Shown: in pieces, positions 8,229-17,204 of the stretch
Numbering within the stretch: position 1 is the stretch's first letter
Layout: each line of letters begins with the position of its first letter
Assembly: GCA_002336915.1 (NCBI GenBank)
Contig: DDET01000021.1
Coordinates: 1-64,000, forward strand
From: Bacteroidetes bacterium UBA1947
Lineage (GTDB): Bacteria; Bacteroidota; Bacteroidia; Chitinophagales; Chitinophagaceae
Length of the DNA stretch: 64,000 bases
Reading direction: 5' to 3'
The notes under the pieces: generated by a model
The model's database searches: none
The model's input: only the letters and a program-made list of their open reading frames with translations
Told to the model about the DNA's origin: nothing
Program-made: the position numbers and the translations under genes

Positions 8229-9851
8229 CTACCTCAAACCCGCTATCGATTTACCCCTCGGGTACTTAATCGTATATGCTATCTTCTCTTTTACTGTCTC
8301 GTTAGGCTTCACAGTCAGCACCCACTTTACCGATCCGCTGGTTTCATCAAATGTGCCGTCTTTGTATTCGGTATCTTCTATCACTATGTCCTTATCATTG
8401 CTTATCGGTATTTGGTCCACCAGTGTAATTGATATGGGCTCTTTCCTGGTGTTGCGTATGCTTATATTGTAGGCAAAGCTTTCGCGCACATTGGTACCTA
8501 TGGTCTTCACGCTTCGCTGTGTCTTATCTATCTCTCTGCGTACTACTATCTTCTTATCACGTCCCAGCGAGAAGTTCATGGTGTCTTTTATGTTACGCAC
8601 ATCTGTGTACCCCTGTCCTACATACGAACCTTCATAGAAGATATTGGTCTTCGCAGGTAGTAAGTTCAGGTCTTCCCAGTTGGTCACCTGTGCCTGCAGG
8701 AAGGCATCACGGTCGCGCTTAGGCACTGCGTAGTACCTGTATGTTGCAGGCAGCTCGTAGCTCTTTACCGATACCAGGTGCTCCTGCCCGTCACTGGGTA
8801 TATTGTATGGCAGCTCTATATCAAAAGTGGTATTGATGCCGGAGTTATCTACCTGTACATACTCGTTCAGCGTGGTCTCATCTTGTTTTGGTGCCGGTGC
8901 TTCGCTTGCTACCACCATCCGGTCGGCATAGGCCTTCTGTGCCATGGGCACCTGGTTGGCATATCCTGCACCATATGCTACAGGCTGGTTAAAGCTCAGG
9001 TACCATGGGTTCAGCACGGGTGCTTCAGCGCTCTCGCTTGGGTTACCTGTTGAGAGTACCAGTCGTACGTTACCCCATTTCACACCACTGTTCTGGAACA
9101 CATTAGCCTTGTAGAACAGCTTCACCGGTGCATTTATCTTTTCTACGCGCAGGTCATATGTTGGTGTCCATCCTGCATTGGTAACTACGTAGGTAAGGCG
9201 TACATCGGTAGTAGTAGCGGTTGGTGCGTAGAACTTCACCAGCAACTGCCCACCGGGCTGGAAATCTTTCTTCTGTTCTTCTTCCAACTGCTTGCCCAGC
9301 ATGGCTATGCGCTCATCCTGTTTCTTCAGCTTCAGCTCCATCTTCTTCTTATCATCCAGCAGCTTGCCCAGCCTTGCATTCACCAGGTTCAGCATCTTCT
9401 CCAGCTCCGCTACGCTCAGGCCGGTATTGGCGCCTGCCACCTTCCTGTTATCCTGTATCAGGCTTATCTGTTCCTTTATTACCGTTATCTGGTTGTCTAT
9501 CGCACCCCGCTCATCGCCCATCAGCTCTATGCTGTCCTTTATAGCCTTCGCCTTCGGGCTTAGGTTATCATTGTTCAGGTAGTTGTTCTGGAAGGTAGTG
9601 CTCTGTACCACTACATTATTGCCCGTGCTCAGGCTAAGGCTTTGCTGGTTTATATCACCCGCTATATTGGTGAAGATCACCTCGCTCTCGCCCTGCGGCA
9701 GGGTTACTTTCGCAGTGCTCACAAGCTCTGCTCCTCTTAGGAATACCGTCGCTTGTTCAATATTGGCCTTTAGCTGTGTATCGGCGTATGCCGCTGTGCT
9801 GATGAATACCGCAAAGATTGCAGCGCTCAGGTAAATGGACTTCCGGATCAT
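8229..9851 (-). CDS. DUF4139/DUF4140 protein, mucoidy inhibitor MuiA family
   Basis: 540 aa. Signal peptide MIRKSIYLSAAIFAV ... AYA, then an N-terminal DUF4140 domain (KANIEQATVFLRGAELVSTA ... LPQGESEVIFTNIAGDINQQ, about residues 27-110), a charged coiled coil (about 125-215, LGKLLDDKKKMELKLKKQDE), and a C-terminal DUF4139 beta-rich domain (YVVTNAGWTPTYDLRVEKIN ... VKWGNVRLVLSTGNPSE ... VLTVKPNETVKEKIAYTIKY). The family is secreted or periplasmic and of unknown function; the MuiA name comes from a mucoidy phenotype elsewhere. The ATG at 9851 is preferred over an upstream start at 9956 because it sits at the signal peptide. Confidence 0.88.
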   Translation of the reverse strand: MIRKSIYLSAAIFAVFISTAAYADTQLKANIEQATVFLRGAELVSTAKVTLPQGESEVIFTNIAGDINQQSLSLSTGNNVVVQSTTFQNNYLNNDNLSPKAKAIKDSIELMGDERGAIDNQITVIKEQISLIQDNRKVAGANTGLSVAELEKMLNLVNARLGKLLDDKKKMELKLKKQDERIAMLGKQLEEEQKKDFQPGGQLLVKFYAPTATTTDVRLTYVVTNAGWTPTYDLRVEKINAPVKLFYKANVFQNSGVKWGNVRLVLSTGNPSESAEAPVLNPWYLSFNQPVAYGAGYANQVPMAQKAYADRMVVASEAPAPKQDETTLNEYVQVDNSGINTTFDIELPYNIPSDGQEHLVSVKSYELPATYRYYAVPKRDRDAFLQAQVTNWEDLNLLPAKTNIFYEGSYVGQGYTDVRNIKDTMNFSLGRDKKIVVRREIDKTQRSVKTIGTNVRESFAYNISIRNTRKEPISITLVDQIPISNDKDIVIEDTEYKDGTFDETSGSVKWVLTVKPNETVKEKIAYTIKYPRGKSIAGLR

Positions 9852-9939
9852 AAAAATTGGTTTTGCTATTAAGGTGCAAAAAGCGCTCCTATTCCATAAC
9901 CCTACTCCATTTTTAGTATTATTTAACTTAGTGTGTCTC

Positions 9940-10419
9940 CTACAAGCCGTCTTCAAGTATTGTTAGGTGATGTATAAAGGCCTTGTCTTCCTCACAGTAA
10001 TAATTCGATTTATACAATATCAAATTATTACCTTTATACTTTATCGTTCCTCGCTCACCATTTTCGACACAATTTTTATAGTGGTTTGACTCTCTTGTAT
10101 AAATATTAAATGAGGGTGGGGTCGAACAAAGATATTTTGTAAGTTCATTTACATGCTTAAAATGAAGTACCCGCTTTTTTTTAAACATCCTCAGTGGAAT
10201 ACACAAAGTCAAAACACAATCATCCTTGAATAACCTTTCCTTAACGGCAATCCCTTTATGAAACGAGATGAACGACTTTTCTATCCAATCAGAACGGTAC
10301 TTTGAGATAGAAGTGATCTGGTCGATATGGAGATCCGTGAAGGGTTCAAAGTTCTCGATTTGAGCACCTTCCAACATCCAGTCTTCAAGTATTCGTTCAC
10401 CCTTGAGTTTAAAATTCAT
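9940..10419 (-). CDS. Hypothetical cytosolic protein
   Basis: 159 aa, no signal peptide or membrane segment, no domain I recognise. It is rich in Lys, His, Tyr and Cys and more AT-rich than its neighbours, a possible sign of recent acquisition. Its N- and C-termini both contain ILED encoded by the same 13 bases (GTCTTCAAGTATT on the plus strand at 9949 and 10381), spaced 432 bp apart and in frame. It lies 33 bp downstream of the uvrD stop on the same strand, so it may be co-transcribed with it. Confidence 0.55.
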   Translation of the reverse strand: MNFKLKGERILEDWMLEGAQIENFEPFTDLHIDQITSISKYRSDWIEKSFISFHKGIAVKERLFKDDCVLTLCIPLRMFKKKRVLHFKHVNELTKYLCSTPPSFNIYTRESNHYKNCVENGERGTIKYKGNNLILYKSNYYCEEDKAFIHHLTILEDGL

Positions 10420-10452
10420 AAATAGGATTTGTCCATTTCCCCCTTCAGGGGG

Positions 10453-12750
10453 CTAGGGGGTTTTCACAATTCTCAATTTCGCATAGTTCATCATTATCTT
10501 CTTGGTGCCGTGCCCTCCTTCAAACTGTATAGAGGCTATCCTGTTGTTCATGCCCCCTTCCAGCGTCAGTATTGTGCCGAAGCCAAATTTCTGGTGCTCA
10601 ACTTTCATACCTACTTCCATTTCCATCACATCATCGGCCTTAAAGTCGGCGCTGGCCTGGTGTGGCTTCGCTGTAGGCTGCGCCAGCTTATCGGCCAGCT
10701 TCTTTAGCGATGGTACTTTGTCGAAGCTCTGGTTCAGCATATTGCCAAAGGCGCCCACACTGCCACGCGCGGTATTGCTCATACCTGTGAACGACCTGTC
10801 CACATGCTTATCCGGTATCTCTTCTATAAAGCGGCTGGGGTCGTTCTGCACCAGCTGGCCAAAGCGGTAGCGGCTGTTAGCATAGGTCACCCAGAGGCGA
10901 TCCTTGGCCCTGGTTATCGCTACGTAGAAGAGGCGTCTTTCTTCCTCCAGGTCGTTACGGTCATACATGCTCATCGCACTGGGGAAGAGGTTCTCCTCCA
11001 GCCCTACCACGAACACGCAGGGGAATTCCAAACCCTTTGCCGCATGTATGGTCATCAGCGTTACAGTGTCGGCGTTCTCATCCTTGTTCTGGTCGGCATC
11101 TGTCAGCAGGGTTATCTGCTGCAGGTAGCTGCCCAGGCTTTTATCTTTCAGCTCGCCTTCTTCGTCGGGCGTCTCTGTAAATTCTTTTATCGAGTTCAGC
11201 AGTTCCTGCACGTTCTCATAGCGCGCCAGTCCTTCCACGCTCTTATCATTATACAGCTCGGCCACCAGTCCCGTATGCTTGCCTACTGCAAAAGCCACAT
11301 CATAGGCATTCTGCTTTTCCAGCATCGTGCGGAAGCTATGTATCATTGTCACGAAGTTCTCTATGGCTGTGCCGCCCGCGCCCTTTATACCGTGCAGCAG
11401 GGGGTTCTCTATCACCTCCCAAAAGGTTTTGTCCTGCATATTGGCCACCACCATTATCTTCTCAATGCTGGTCTTGCCTATGCCCCGCGCCGGGTAGTTG
11501 ATGATGCGTTTTATATTCTCCTCGTCCTGCCCGTTCACTATCACCCGCAGGTAGGCCAGGAAGTCCTTTACTTCTTTACGCTGGTAGAACGATGTGCCGC
11601 CGTATAGCCTGTAGGGTATGTTCATCCGCCTCAGGCTTTCTTCAAACGATCGGCTCTGTGCATTGGTGCGGTACAGTATGGCAAACTGGTTGTTGCGGTA
11701 GTGGTTGCGCATCTGCTGTTCCTTAATGGCATCGGCCACAAAGCGGCCTTCGTCATTATCGGTCATGGTGCGGGCCAGTATTATCTTATCGCCTTCCGTG
11801 TTCTCCGTCCACAGGTTCTTGGGTATCTGGTTCTTGTTATTGCCTATTATCTGGTTGGCTACGTTCAGTATGCTCTGCGTACTGCGGTAGTTCTGCTCCA
11901 GCTTCACAATTTTCACATCCTCGTAGTCGTCCTGGAACTGCAGTATGTTCTGCACCGTAGCCCCGCGGAAGGAGTAAATGCTCTGCGCATCATCGCCCAC
12001 CACACATATGTTCTCATGCCTTGCCCCCAGCATTTTTATAATAGCATACTGCGCCAGGTTGGTATCCTGGTACTCATCTATCAGCACGTACTGGAACTTA
12101 TGCTGGTACTTGGCCAGTACATCCGGGAACTGCGTCAGCAGCACGTACATCTTGAACAGCAGGTCATCAAAATCCATGGCCCCGTTCTTAAAGCAGCGCT
12201 TGGTATAGCTGTCGTATATATCACCCAGCAGTGGGCGGTTGCTCTTGGCGTCCTCCTGCTGTATGCTATGGTCCATCTTGTAGGCTACGGGGTCTATCAG
12301 GCTGTTCTTGGCAGCGCTGATGCGGTTGTACACATAAGCGGGTTTGTAGTGCTTATCGTCCAGGTTCATGTCGTTCACTATACCCTTTATCACGCTCTTG
12401 GCATCGTCCGTATCGTATATGGTAAAGTTGTTGGGGTAGCCCAGCTTATTAGCCTCGGCCCGCAGTATGCGCGCGAACACCGAGTGGAAAGTACCTATAT
12501 ATAGATTGCGTGCTTCCGTATTGCCCAGTATCTTCTCCACCCTTTCCTTCATCTCGGCCGCTGCCTTATTGGTAAAAGTGAGCGCCAGTATATTGAAGGC
12601 ATCCACACCCTTATGCATCAGGTAGGCTATGCGCGTAGTGAGTACCTTGGTTTTGCCACTGCCCGCACCCGCCACTATCATTATGGGCCCCTCTATATGT
12701 AATACCGCCTCCCGCTGATTCTCGTTCAAACCCTCTAAATAATTCTGCAT
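10453..12750 (-). CDS. UvrD/PcrA-type superfamily 1A DNA helicase
   Basis: 765 aa, the normal PcrA/UvrD length. 3'-5' helicase for nucleotide excision and mismatch repair and for clearing replication forks. Visible motifs: Q motif LNENQREAV, Walker A GAGSGKT (28-34), LTFTNKAAAEMKER (Ia), LIDEYQDTN (II), GDDAQSIYSFRGA (III), EQNYRST (IV), LMTIHAAKGLEF (V) and YVAITRAKDRL (VI). The C-terminal GMKVEHQKFGFGTILTLEGG ... KIMMNYAKLRIV segment is the Tudor-like tail of PcrA/UvrD. A TACTTTTG box ends 5 bp before the ATG. Confidence 0.96.
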   Translation of the reverse strand: MQNYLEGLNENQREAVLHIEGPIMIVAGAGSGKTKVLTTRIAYLMHKGVDAFNILALTFTNKAAAEMKERVEKILGNTEARNLYIGTFHSVFARILRAEANKLGYPNNFTIYDTDDAKSVIKGIVNDMNLDDKHYKPAYVYNRISAAKNSLIDPVAYKMDHSIQQEDAKSNRPLLGDIYDSYTKRCFKNGAMDFDDLLFKMYVLLTQFPDVLAKYQHKFQYVLIDEYQDTNLAQYAIIKMLGARHENICVVGDDAQSIYSFRGATVQNILQFQDDYEDVKIVKLEQNYRSTQSILNVANQIIGNNKNQIPKNLWTENTEGDKIILARTMTDNDEGRFVADAIKEQQMRNHYRNNQFAILYRTNAQSRSFEESLRRMNIPYRLYGGTSFYQRKEVKDFLAYLRVIVNGQDEENIKRIINYPARGIGKTSIEKIMVVANMQDKTFWEVIENPLLHGIKGAGGTAIENFVTMIHSFRTMLEKQNAYDVAFAVGKHTGLVAELYNDKSVEGLARYENVQELLNSIKEFTETPDEEGELKDKSLGSYLQQITLLTDADQNKDENADTVTLMTIHAAKGLEFPCVFVVGLEENLFPSAMSMYDRNDLEEERRLFYVAITRAKDRLWVTYANSRYRFGQLVQNDPSRFIEEIPDKHVDRSFTGMSNTARGSVGAFGNMLNQSFDKVPSLKKLADKLAQPTAKPHQASADFKADDVMEMEVGMKVEHQKFGFGTILTLEGGMNNRIASIQFEGGHGTKKIMMNYAKLRIVKTP

Positions 12751-12754
12751 GTGG

Positions 12755-12762
12755 CAAAAGTA
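12755..12762 (-). promoter_or_regulatory. Putative -7 box of the helicase gene (leaderless)
   Basis: TACTTTTG on the minus strand, followed by CCAC and then ATG. This is the same near-leaderless arrangement as in front of gpmI. Confidence 0.45.
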
Positions 12763-13542
12763 ATTAATTGTAATCAGCCGATGTGATGATTGGCTGTTTT
12801 GGTAATGGTATGTTTATTCACATACTCTAAAATGATAATTTCCGGTTTCCGGTTGAAAAAATAATTTCCGGTTTTGGAAGGGGTAAATCGCTGAAAGGCT
12901 TACCAGGATTGCCGTATTACGTTTCAGGATAATTTCTGGTTTTTTCCGGTTTCATTTCCGGTTCACCTTTTCGATCTGTTCCGATCATTTCCAGTTTACT
13001 CCAGATCCGGTTCCGATTTTTTCCGGTGCGGAGGATGCCCTATTTAGAAATGCCTCCCGCTGAAGGGCGGGACTGGCTGATCGGGCATGAAATAAAAATC
13101 GGGCATTTCCTAACAGTGTTAGCCGGATGGAATATGCATGGATATTGAGTTATTACATTTTTTATACCATGCCCGATTTGTGCCCGATTCGGACATTTAT
13201 GCCCGAATGCCCATTTATTCCAATAATCAAAGAACTTCAAATTTAGCCTTGCCAAAACTCTCACATTTAGAGCGCTTCGTAATGGCCAGGCGCTAGCTGA
13301 GCAAGCCTCGCAACGACGCGAGAAAAGCTACAGAACCAAGCAAGATACTATTATTAACAAGCGGTTTCCAAATGAAGATATCCACATTTTTGCAGGCTTT
13401 AGTTCAGTATTTAAGTTTACCCACTGGTACGCGTTTGTAGCAAAGCCCTGTGGCGGGCCAAACCGGAGTTCTTCATTCCCGCACCCGCTCAAACATTACT
13501 TGAACTGCAGAATTTAGCCCTGCAGGAACACAACTAAATGCG
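12763..13542. repeat. Non-coding region with clustered TTTCCGGTT and GCCCGA words
   Basis: No convincing gene is present in about 780 bp. Between 12839 and 13027 the 9-mer TTTCCGGTT or a one- to two-base variant (TTTCTGGTT, TTTCCAGTT, ATCCGGTTC) occurs about nine times. Between 13079 and 13210 the word TGCCCGA or its complement TCGGGCA occurs about five times, in both orientations. The one open frame (13040-13264, minus) consists largely of these repeats and is probably not translated. The remainder to 13542 shows nothing recognisable. Confidence 0.6.
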
Positions 13543-13550
13543 TAATTTTG
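13543..13550 (+). promoter_or_regulatory. Putative -7 box of the ICMT-like gene
   Basis: TAATTTTG lies 35 bp upstream of the ATG at 13586 and fits TAnnTTTG; no clear -33 TTG is seen. Confidence 0.35.
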
Positions 13551-13585
13551 CAACACCCTTCGCCTGCTGATCAACATTTATTATT

Positions 13586-14260
13586 ATGCAGAAAATCAAG
13601 ATCCTGGTCCGGGGTTTGCTCTCCCTCTTTGTCTTTACAACGCTATTGTTCCTCTGCGCCGGCAGGATTGACTATATGCAGGGCTGGATCTTTCTTGCCA
13701 CAAATTTCTTTACCAGCCTTATGTACTTTTTTGCCTACCCAAAAGATGCTGCTCTTCAGCAGGAGCGCTCACAGATAAAGGAGGATGCAAAATCCTGGGA
13801 CAAGTTATTACTGGGGCTTTCAGCATTGGTCTATCTCTGTAACATGATAATATCCGGGCTTGATTCCGGCCGCTTTCACTGGTCGCCGGCGTTCGGCTGG
13901 CCTGTCTACGCTGCCGGGGTATTGTTAACCATAGCCGGGCAACTTATTTTCATTACTGCCCTCCGGCAAAACAAATTTTTCTCCAGCATTGTCCGTATTC
14001 AAAAAGAGCGAGCGCATTCAGTTTGCGATACAGGCATTTACAAAATAGTGCGCCACCCAGGCTACCTAGGCATGATAATATCGTTGCTCGGGCTTCCCTT
14101 GCTCACAGGCTCGGTTTGGAGCCTCATTCCTACCTCGCTTGCTGTTATCCTGCTCTTTATCAGGACTGCGCTGGAGGATAAAACTTTAAGGAACGAATTG
14201 GAAGGGTACACAGAGTACACCACAAAAACCCGCTACAAACTTATTCCCGGCATTTGGTAA
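13586..14260 (+). CDS. Isoprenylcysteine carboxyl methyltransferase-like membrane protein
   Basis: 224 aa, integral membrane. At least five hydrophobic segments (about residues 8-25, 31-47, 70-90, 105-128, 160-190). The SAM-binding signature of the ICMT/PEMT superfamily is near the C-terminus: DTGIYKIVRHPGYLGMIISL, then R-T-x-x-E-D-x-x-L in RTALEDKTLRNELEGYTEYT and the terminal KTRYKLIPGIW. The substrate cannot be told; bacterial members methylate small molecules or lipids rather than prenylated proteins. Monocistronic. Confidence 0.87.
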   Translation: MQKIKILVRGLLSLFVFTTLLFLCAGRIDYMQGWIFLATNFFTSLMYFFAYPKDAALQQERSQIKEDAKSWDKLLLGLSALVYLCNMIISGLDSGRFHWSPAFGWPVYAAGVLLTIAGQLIFITALRQNKFFSSIVRIQKERAHSVCDTGIYKIVRHPGYLGMIISLLGLPLLTGSVWSLIPTSLAVILLFIRTALEDKTLRNELEGYTEYTTKTRYKLIPGIW

Positions 14261-14366
14261 TGTTTGCCTTCAACTTCAGATTGCCCTCCAAGGTCCGATG
14301 ATCGCAGGAAAGCACAGGTATATTATCAATATGCCTGTGCCGGATTGTTACGCTGCTGCCGGGCCG

Positions 14367-14546
14367 TCAGGCGGAATCACGCTCAATTATCCTTGTTTTG
14401 TGCCCGGCATTTTCGGGCAGGGCCTTGTGTGCTGCAGCAAGGGCTTCGGCCTCGGGCCGTGTATCCTTGAACTTGCAATGACCGCTACAATCATTACATA
14501 CAAAGCGGAATTGCTGTTTTGCCTTGGCCTTGTTTTGTGGTGCCAT
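14367..14546 (-). CDS. Small cysteine-containing protein, 59 aa
   Basis: An ATG at 14546 opens a 59-codon frame: MAPQNKAKAKQQFRFVCNDC, then SGHCKFKDTRPEAEALAAAH and an end in TRIIERDSA. The CNDCSGHC cluster could bind a metal or form a treble-clef-like turn, and the part after it looks like a helix plus strand, as in small DNA-mimic or stress proteins. It starts 10 bp after the stop of the barrel gene on the same strand. Codon use resembles neighbouring genes. No family is recognised, and the opposite-strand frame over this region is less protein-like. Confidence 0.6.
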   Translation of the reverse strand: MAPQNKAKAKQQFRFVCNDCSGHCKFKDTRPEAEALAAAHKALPENAGHKTRIIERDSA

Positions 14547-14556
14547 AGTGTATTAT

Positions 14557-15957
14557 TTATTTTGTGACGAATTTTATTGGGATCGCGAATCGTAAACCTA
14601 TGTCGTTCCTCTCGTAGAAATTATTGGCAGCACTGTTCACATTAAATATGTCGCTGAACTTTATGTACAGTTCCACATTCACCAACGATTTGCCAGTCGC
14701 GTCTTTTTTATCCTTGAAGGTATACAGGAAGCCCAGGCCCGTATTATAGGATGGGAAAGCGGAAGATTTATAAACAGCCTCGGGGTAAACGTGGATGGCG
14801 GCCAGGTTCTTTTTGAACAGGAAATAATAGAAGTCGAGGTACAGGTGTGCGCCGGTGATATTGGTCTCGTACTTGCCTGTATATACATTGTATTGTTTGG
14901 AGGATAGGCGCTCACCTGCTGTGGCACCATATTGCGTGGTCTCAGACAGTTGCAGCGACTGCAATTCACCTTTATTATCCGTCAGGAAGCCTTCGGCACC
15001 CGCCTGCAGGTAATAGCTGCGGAAAGGAAATTCGCTCCAGTTGTATATATTGAATTCTATGCCCGCAGTATGGGTTACAAAATTTCTTTTCTGCACCTGC
15101 TCATTGTAGGCAAGCGATGGGTCAAAGGTCCTGAAGGCATTGTCCAGCACCTTGTAGTGCAGGCTGAACCAGTTGAGCTTATAGCCACTAAGGCCCTTGA
15201 ATAATTGAGCGCGCAGCTCATCAAGCGAGTCGCTTTTCTTATCATCTAGTCCTTCTATCAGCTTATCCAGCTTTGCGGCATTGGCCTGCAGCGATATATT
15301 CAGCTGCTCTATTTTTGAGCTTAGTTTTATCCGCTCGGCCACCAGGCTGTCCAGCTTGTTATTATCTGCATCGTTCCGCTGCCTTGTTTCCCTGCCGGGT
15401 TTGTGTCCCAGCGCAGCAATCGTTTCTTCAAGCGCCTTTATCTTATAATTGCTCCGCCGGTAGTCTATCTGCAGCAGGCTATCTTGTCTCCGCAATTCGC
15501 GGCCCATATTAGCAAAGCTGCTACCGGCCAGTACTACATCAGCATCATAGTCATCGCGAAAGGCCACATCATAGTCTACATGGCTGTGGCGGATGTAGCC
15601 ATTTGCGTCTGTAAATATGAATGAGTAGCGCAGATCGATACCCACATTCGAATTGAGCTTTGAATTGGTGAAGATGGATGCGACACCGTCGCTAATGCCA
15701 GCATTGGCATTGATAGCAAGTACGCTGTAGTTTTTAAACACCTGGCAACCATTAAAGGATACCTGGGCCTCTTTAATATCCGCGGTTGCAAAATTGCCGA
15801 TCTTGGGCTTTGCTTCTCCGGTGATGAGACTGGTAAAAATGGTGCCCAGCCCTTTCCTGTACGTAAGGGGGTCCAGCGGGCCTTTTGCAGTTTGGGCCGC
15901 TGCGCCCTGTGCCAGCAGGGCACAAGTAATAATTGCAAATAAATGGCGCATAATCAT
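14557..15957 (-). CDS. Putative outer-membrane beta-barrel protein with coiled-coil insert
   Basis: 466 aa (464 if the ATG two codons later is used). The signal peptide MRHLFAIITCALLAQGAAAQ precedes a beta-rich N-terminal half, a helical coiled-coil segment at about residues 165-255 (LRRQDSLLQIDYRRSNYKIK ... LVAERIKLSSKIEQLNISLQ) and a C-terminal half of alternating amphipathic strands (HTAGIEFNIYNWSEFPFRSY ... YLDFYYFLFKKNLAAIHVYP ... NDIGLRFAIPIKFVTK). That pattern fits an outer-membrane barrel whose insert protrudes from the membrane. I do not recognise the family. Confidence 0.65.
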   Translation of the reverse strand: MIMRHLFAIITCALLAQGAAAQTAKGPLDPLTYRKGLGTIFTSLITGEAKPKIGNFATADIKEAQVSFNGCQVFKNYSVLAINANAGISDGVASIFTNSKLNSNVGIDLRYSFIFTDANGYIRHSHVDYDVAFRDDYDADVVLAGSSFANMGRELRRQDSLLQIDYRRSNYKIKALEETIAALGHKPGRETRQRNDADNNKLDSLVAERIKLSSKIEQLNISLQANAAKLDKLIEGLDDKKSDSLDELRAQLFKGLSGYKLNWFSLHYKVLDNAFRTFDPSLAYNEQVQKRNFVTHTAGIEFNIYNWSEFPFRSYYLQAGAEGFLTDNKGELQSLQLSETTQYGATAGERLSSKQYNVYTGKYETNITGAHLYLDFYYFLFKKNLAAIHVYPEAVYKSSAFPSYNTGLGFLYTFKDKKDATGKSLVNVELYIKFSDIFNVNSAANNFYERNDIGLRFAIPIKFVTK

Positions 15958-16138
15958 CTGTATTTGGACAACAAATAAATGAAATGTAAAGAGGAAATAA
16001 AAGGGTGTTTTTCACATCGGCCCCGGGGTAAAAAGCAGGTACTTGCACATATACTGCAAGCGCCGGATATCGGTAACTCTCCAAACATTAAAAAACTCCC
16101 CTGTATATAAAATTCAAAAAATCCCTATTTTCATACCC

Positions 16139-17134
16139 ATGAGGAATACCTTCAATTACTTAGCCTGTACTATTATACTCAGCTGCACGCTGGCATGCAG
16201 CAATAATAACAGCACTGCCAAAACTGCCGATAACAGGAAGCCGCATAAGAACATACCCCATATCATAGAGCGCCACTCCTGCACTGCCGATTACGGACTG
16301 AGCGGGAAAGTGAAAAGCATGTACACCAAAAGATATATGCTATCGGGCGAGAAAAAGGTGCTGGCCGTAGGCTACTACAGCCTCTTTGATGAGCAGGGGA
16401 ACATTACCGAAAGCCGGGTGGACAAGACCGCCAATAACCCCGAAATGGGCTACCGCAGCAAGTATGATGCAAACGGGAATGATACCCTGACGCTGGAGTA
16501 CCTGGCCGATGGCAAGCGCGGCGACAGCACCGTATGCAAGTATGACCAATGGGGTAATATGGTGACACGCATCAGCTACCACAGCGACGGGCAGAAATGG
16601 GACAGCCAGTCATTCAAATACGATGACCGTGACAGCATGACCGATGTGTACAGCGAGCGCATACTGCCCGATGGCATACTGAAAGTAAGCGGGCAGTATA
16701 AGTATAATGAGAAAGGCCAGCTAACCGAAGTGGTGCTGGAATGGGGCGGCGGCAAAATGGCACAGCAGTACAGCAAGGGCACTAATACTTACAATGCCGC
16801 AGGCAAGCTACAGGAATCGAAAGAGTATGACCGCGATGGCAAGCTGACGAAGCGCAGCGTATATACCTACGACAACAGCGGCAGGCAAACCGGGCTGAGC
16901 GAATACAGCGCCGCCGATAGCCTGAAAGAAAGATGGGAATATGTCTATGACGCAAAAGGCAACAAGACCGCCACAAACATCTACGGCCCCGATGGCAAGC
17001 TAAGCGACTACAGCACAGCATACCAATACCAATATGATGATAAAGGGAACATCACCAGGAAGAACAGCTACAGCATGGTAGCCGGCAAAAAGGTGGCCAC
17101 CGAGACGGAAGAAGTAGAGCTCAAGTATTATTAA
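16139..17134 (+). CDS. Lipoprotein with YD/RHS-like repeats
   Basis: 331 aa. Lipoprotein signal at the start (MRNTFNYLACTIILSCTLAC; likely lipidated Cys 20), then a charged linker. The rest consists of about ten short repeats of the YD kind, such as YKYNEKGQLTEVVLEWGGGK, YTYDNSGRQTGLSEYSAADS and YVYDAKGNKTATNIYGPDGK, which should form a continuous beta sheet as in RHS shells. There is no RHS core signature or toxin tail, so it is a repeat lipoprotein rather than an RHS toxin. The ATG at 16139 is chosen because it begins the signal peptide; an earlier in-frame ATG at 16043 does not. Confidence 0.8.
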   Translation: MRNTFNYLACTIILSCTLACSNNNSTAKTADNRKPHKNIPHIIERHSCTADYGLSGKVKSMYTKRYMLSGEKKVLAVGYYSLFDEQGNITESRVDKTANNPEMGYRSKYDANGNDTLTLEYLADGKRGDSTVCKYDQWGNMVTRISYHSDGQKWDSQSFKYDDRDSMTDVYSERILPDGILKVSGQYKYNEKGQLTEVVLEWGGGKMAQQYSKGTNTYNAAGKLQESKEYDRDGKLTKRSVYTYDNSGRQTGLSEYSAADSLKERWEYVYDAKGNKTATNIYGPDGKLSDYSTAYQYQYDDKGNITRKNSYSMVAGKKVATETEEVELKYY

Positions 17135-17159
17135 GCCTTACACGGTGTTTATAAAAGAC

Positions 17160-17192
17160 ATAATAACAGCGGCAGTATGCCGCTATTATTAT
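17160..17192. terminator. Bidirectional terminator
   Basis: ATAATAACAGCGGC / GCCGCTATTATTAT pairs with one mismatch around loop AGTAT, between the convergent YD-repeat lipoprotein and His-rich peptide genes. Confidence 0.65.
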
Positions 17193-17204
17193 AGTTGTGA
17201 AATA

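Noticed and set aside
10804..12504. Two long plus-strand open frames (267 codons each) opposite the helicase gene
   Set aside because: They are antisense shadows of a well-conserved helicase; composition is Tyr/His/Leu-biased with no domain.
13040..13264. 74-codon minus-strand frame in the non-coding gap
   Set aside because: Consists largely of the GCCCGA word cluster; no signal, domain or plausible start context.
14298..14567. 89-codon plus-strand frame
   Set aside because: Overlaps the minus-strand 59-aa ORF, which has better composition and operon-like spacing.
16139..17134. RHS toxin
   Set aside because: Has YD-like repeats but no RHS core motif, no toxin domain and no immunity gene.
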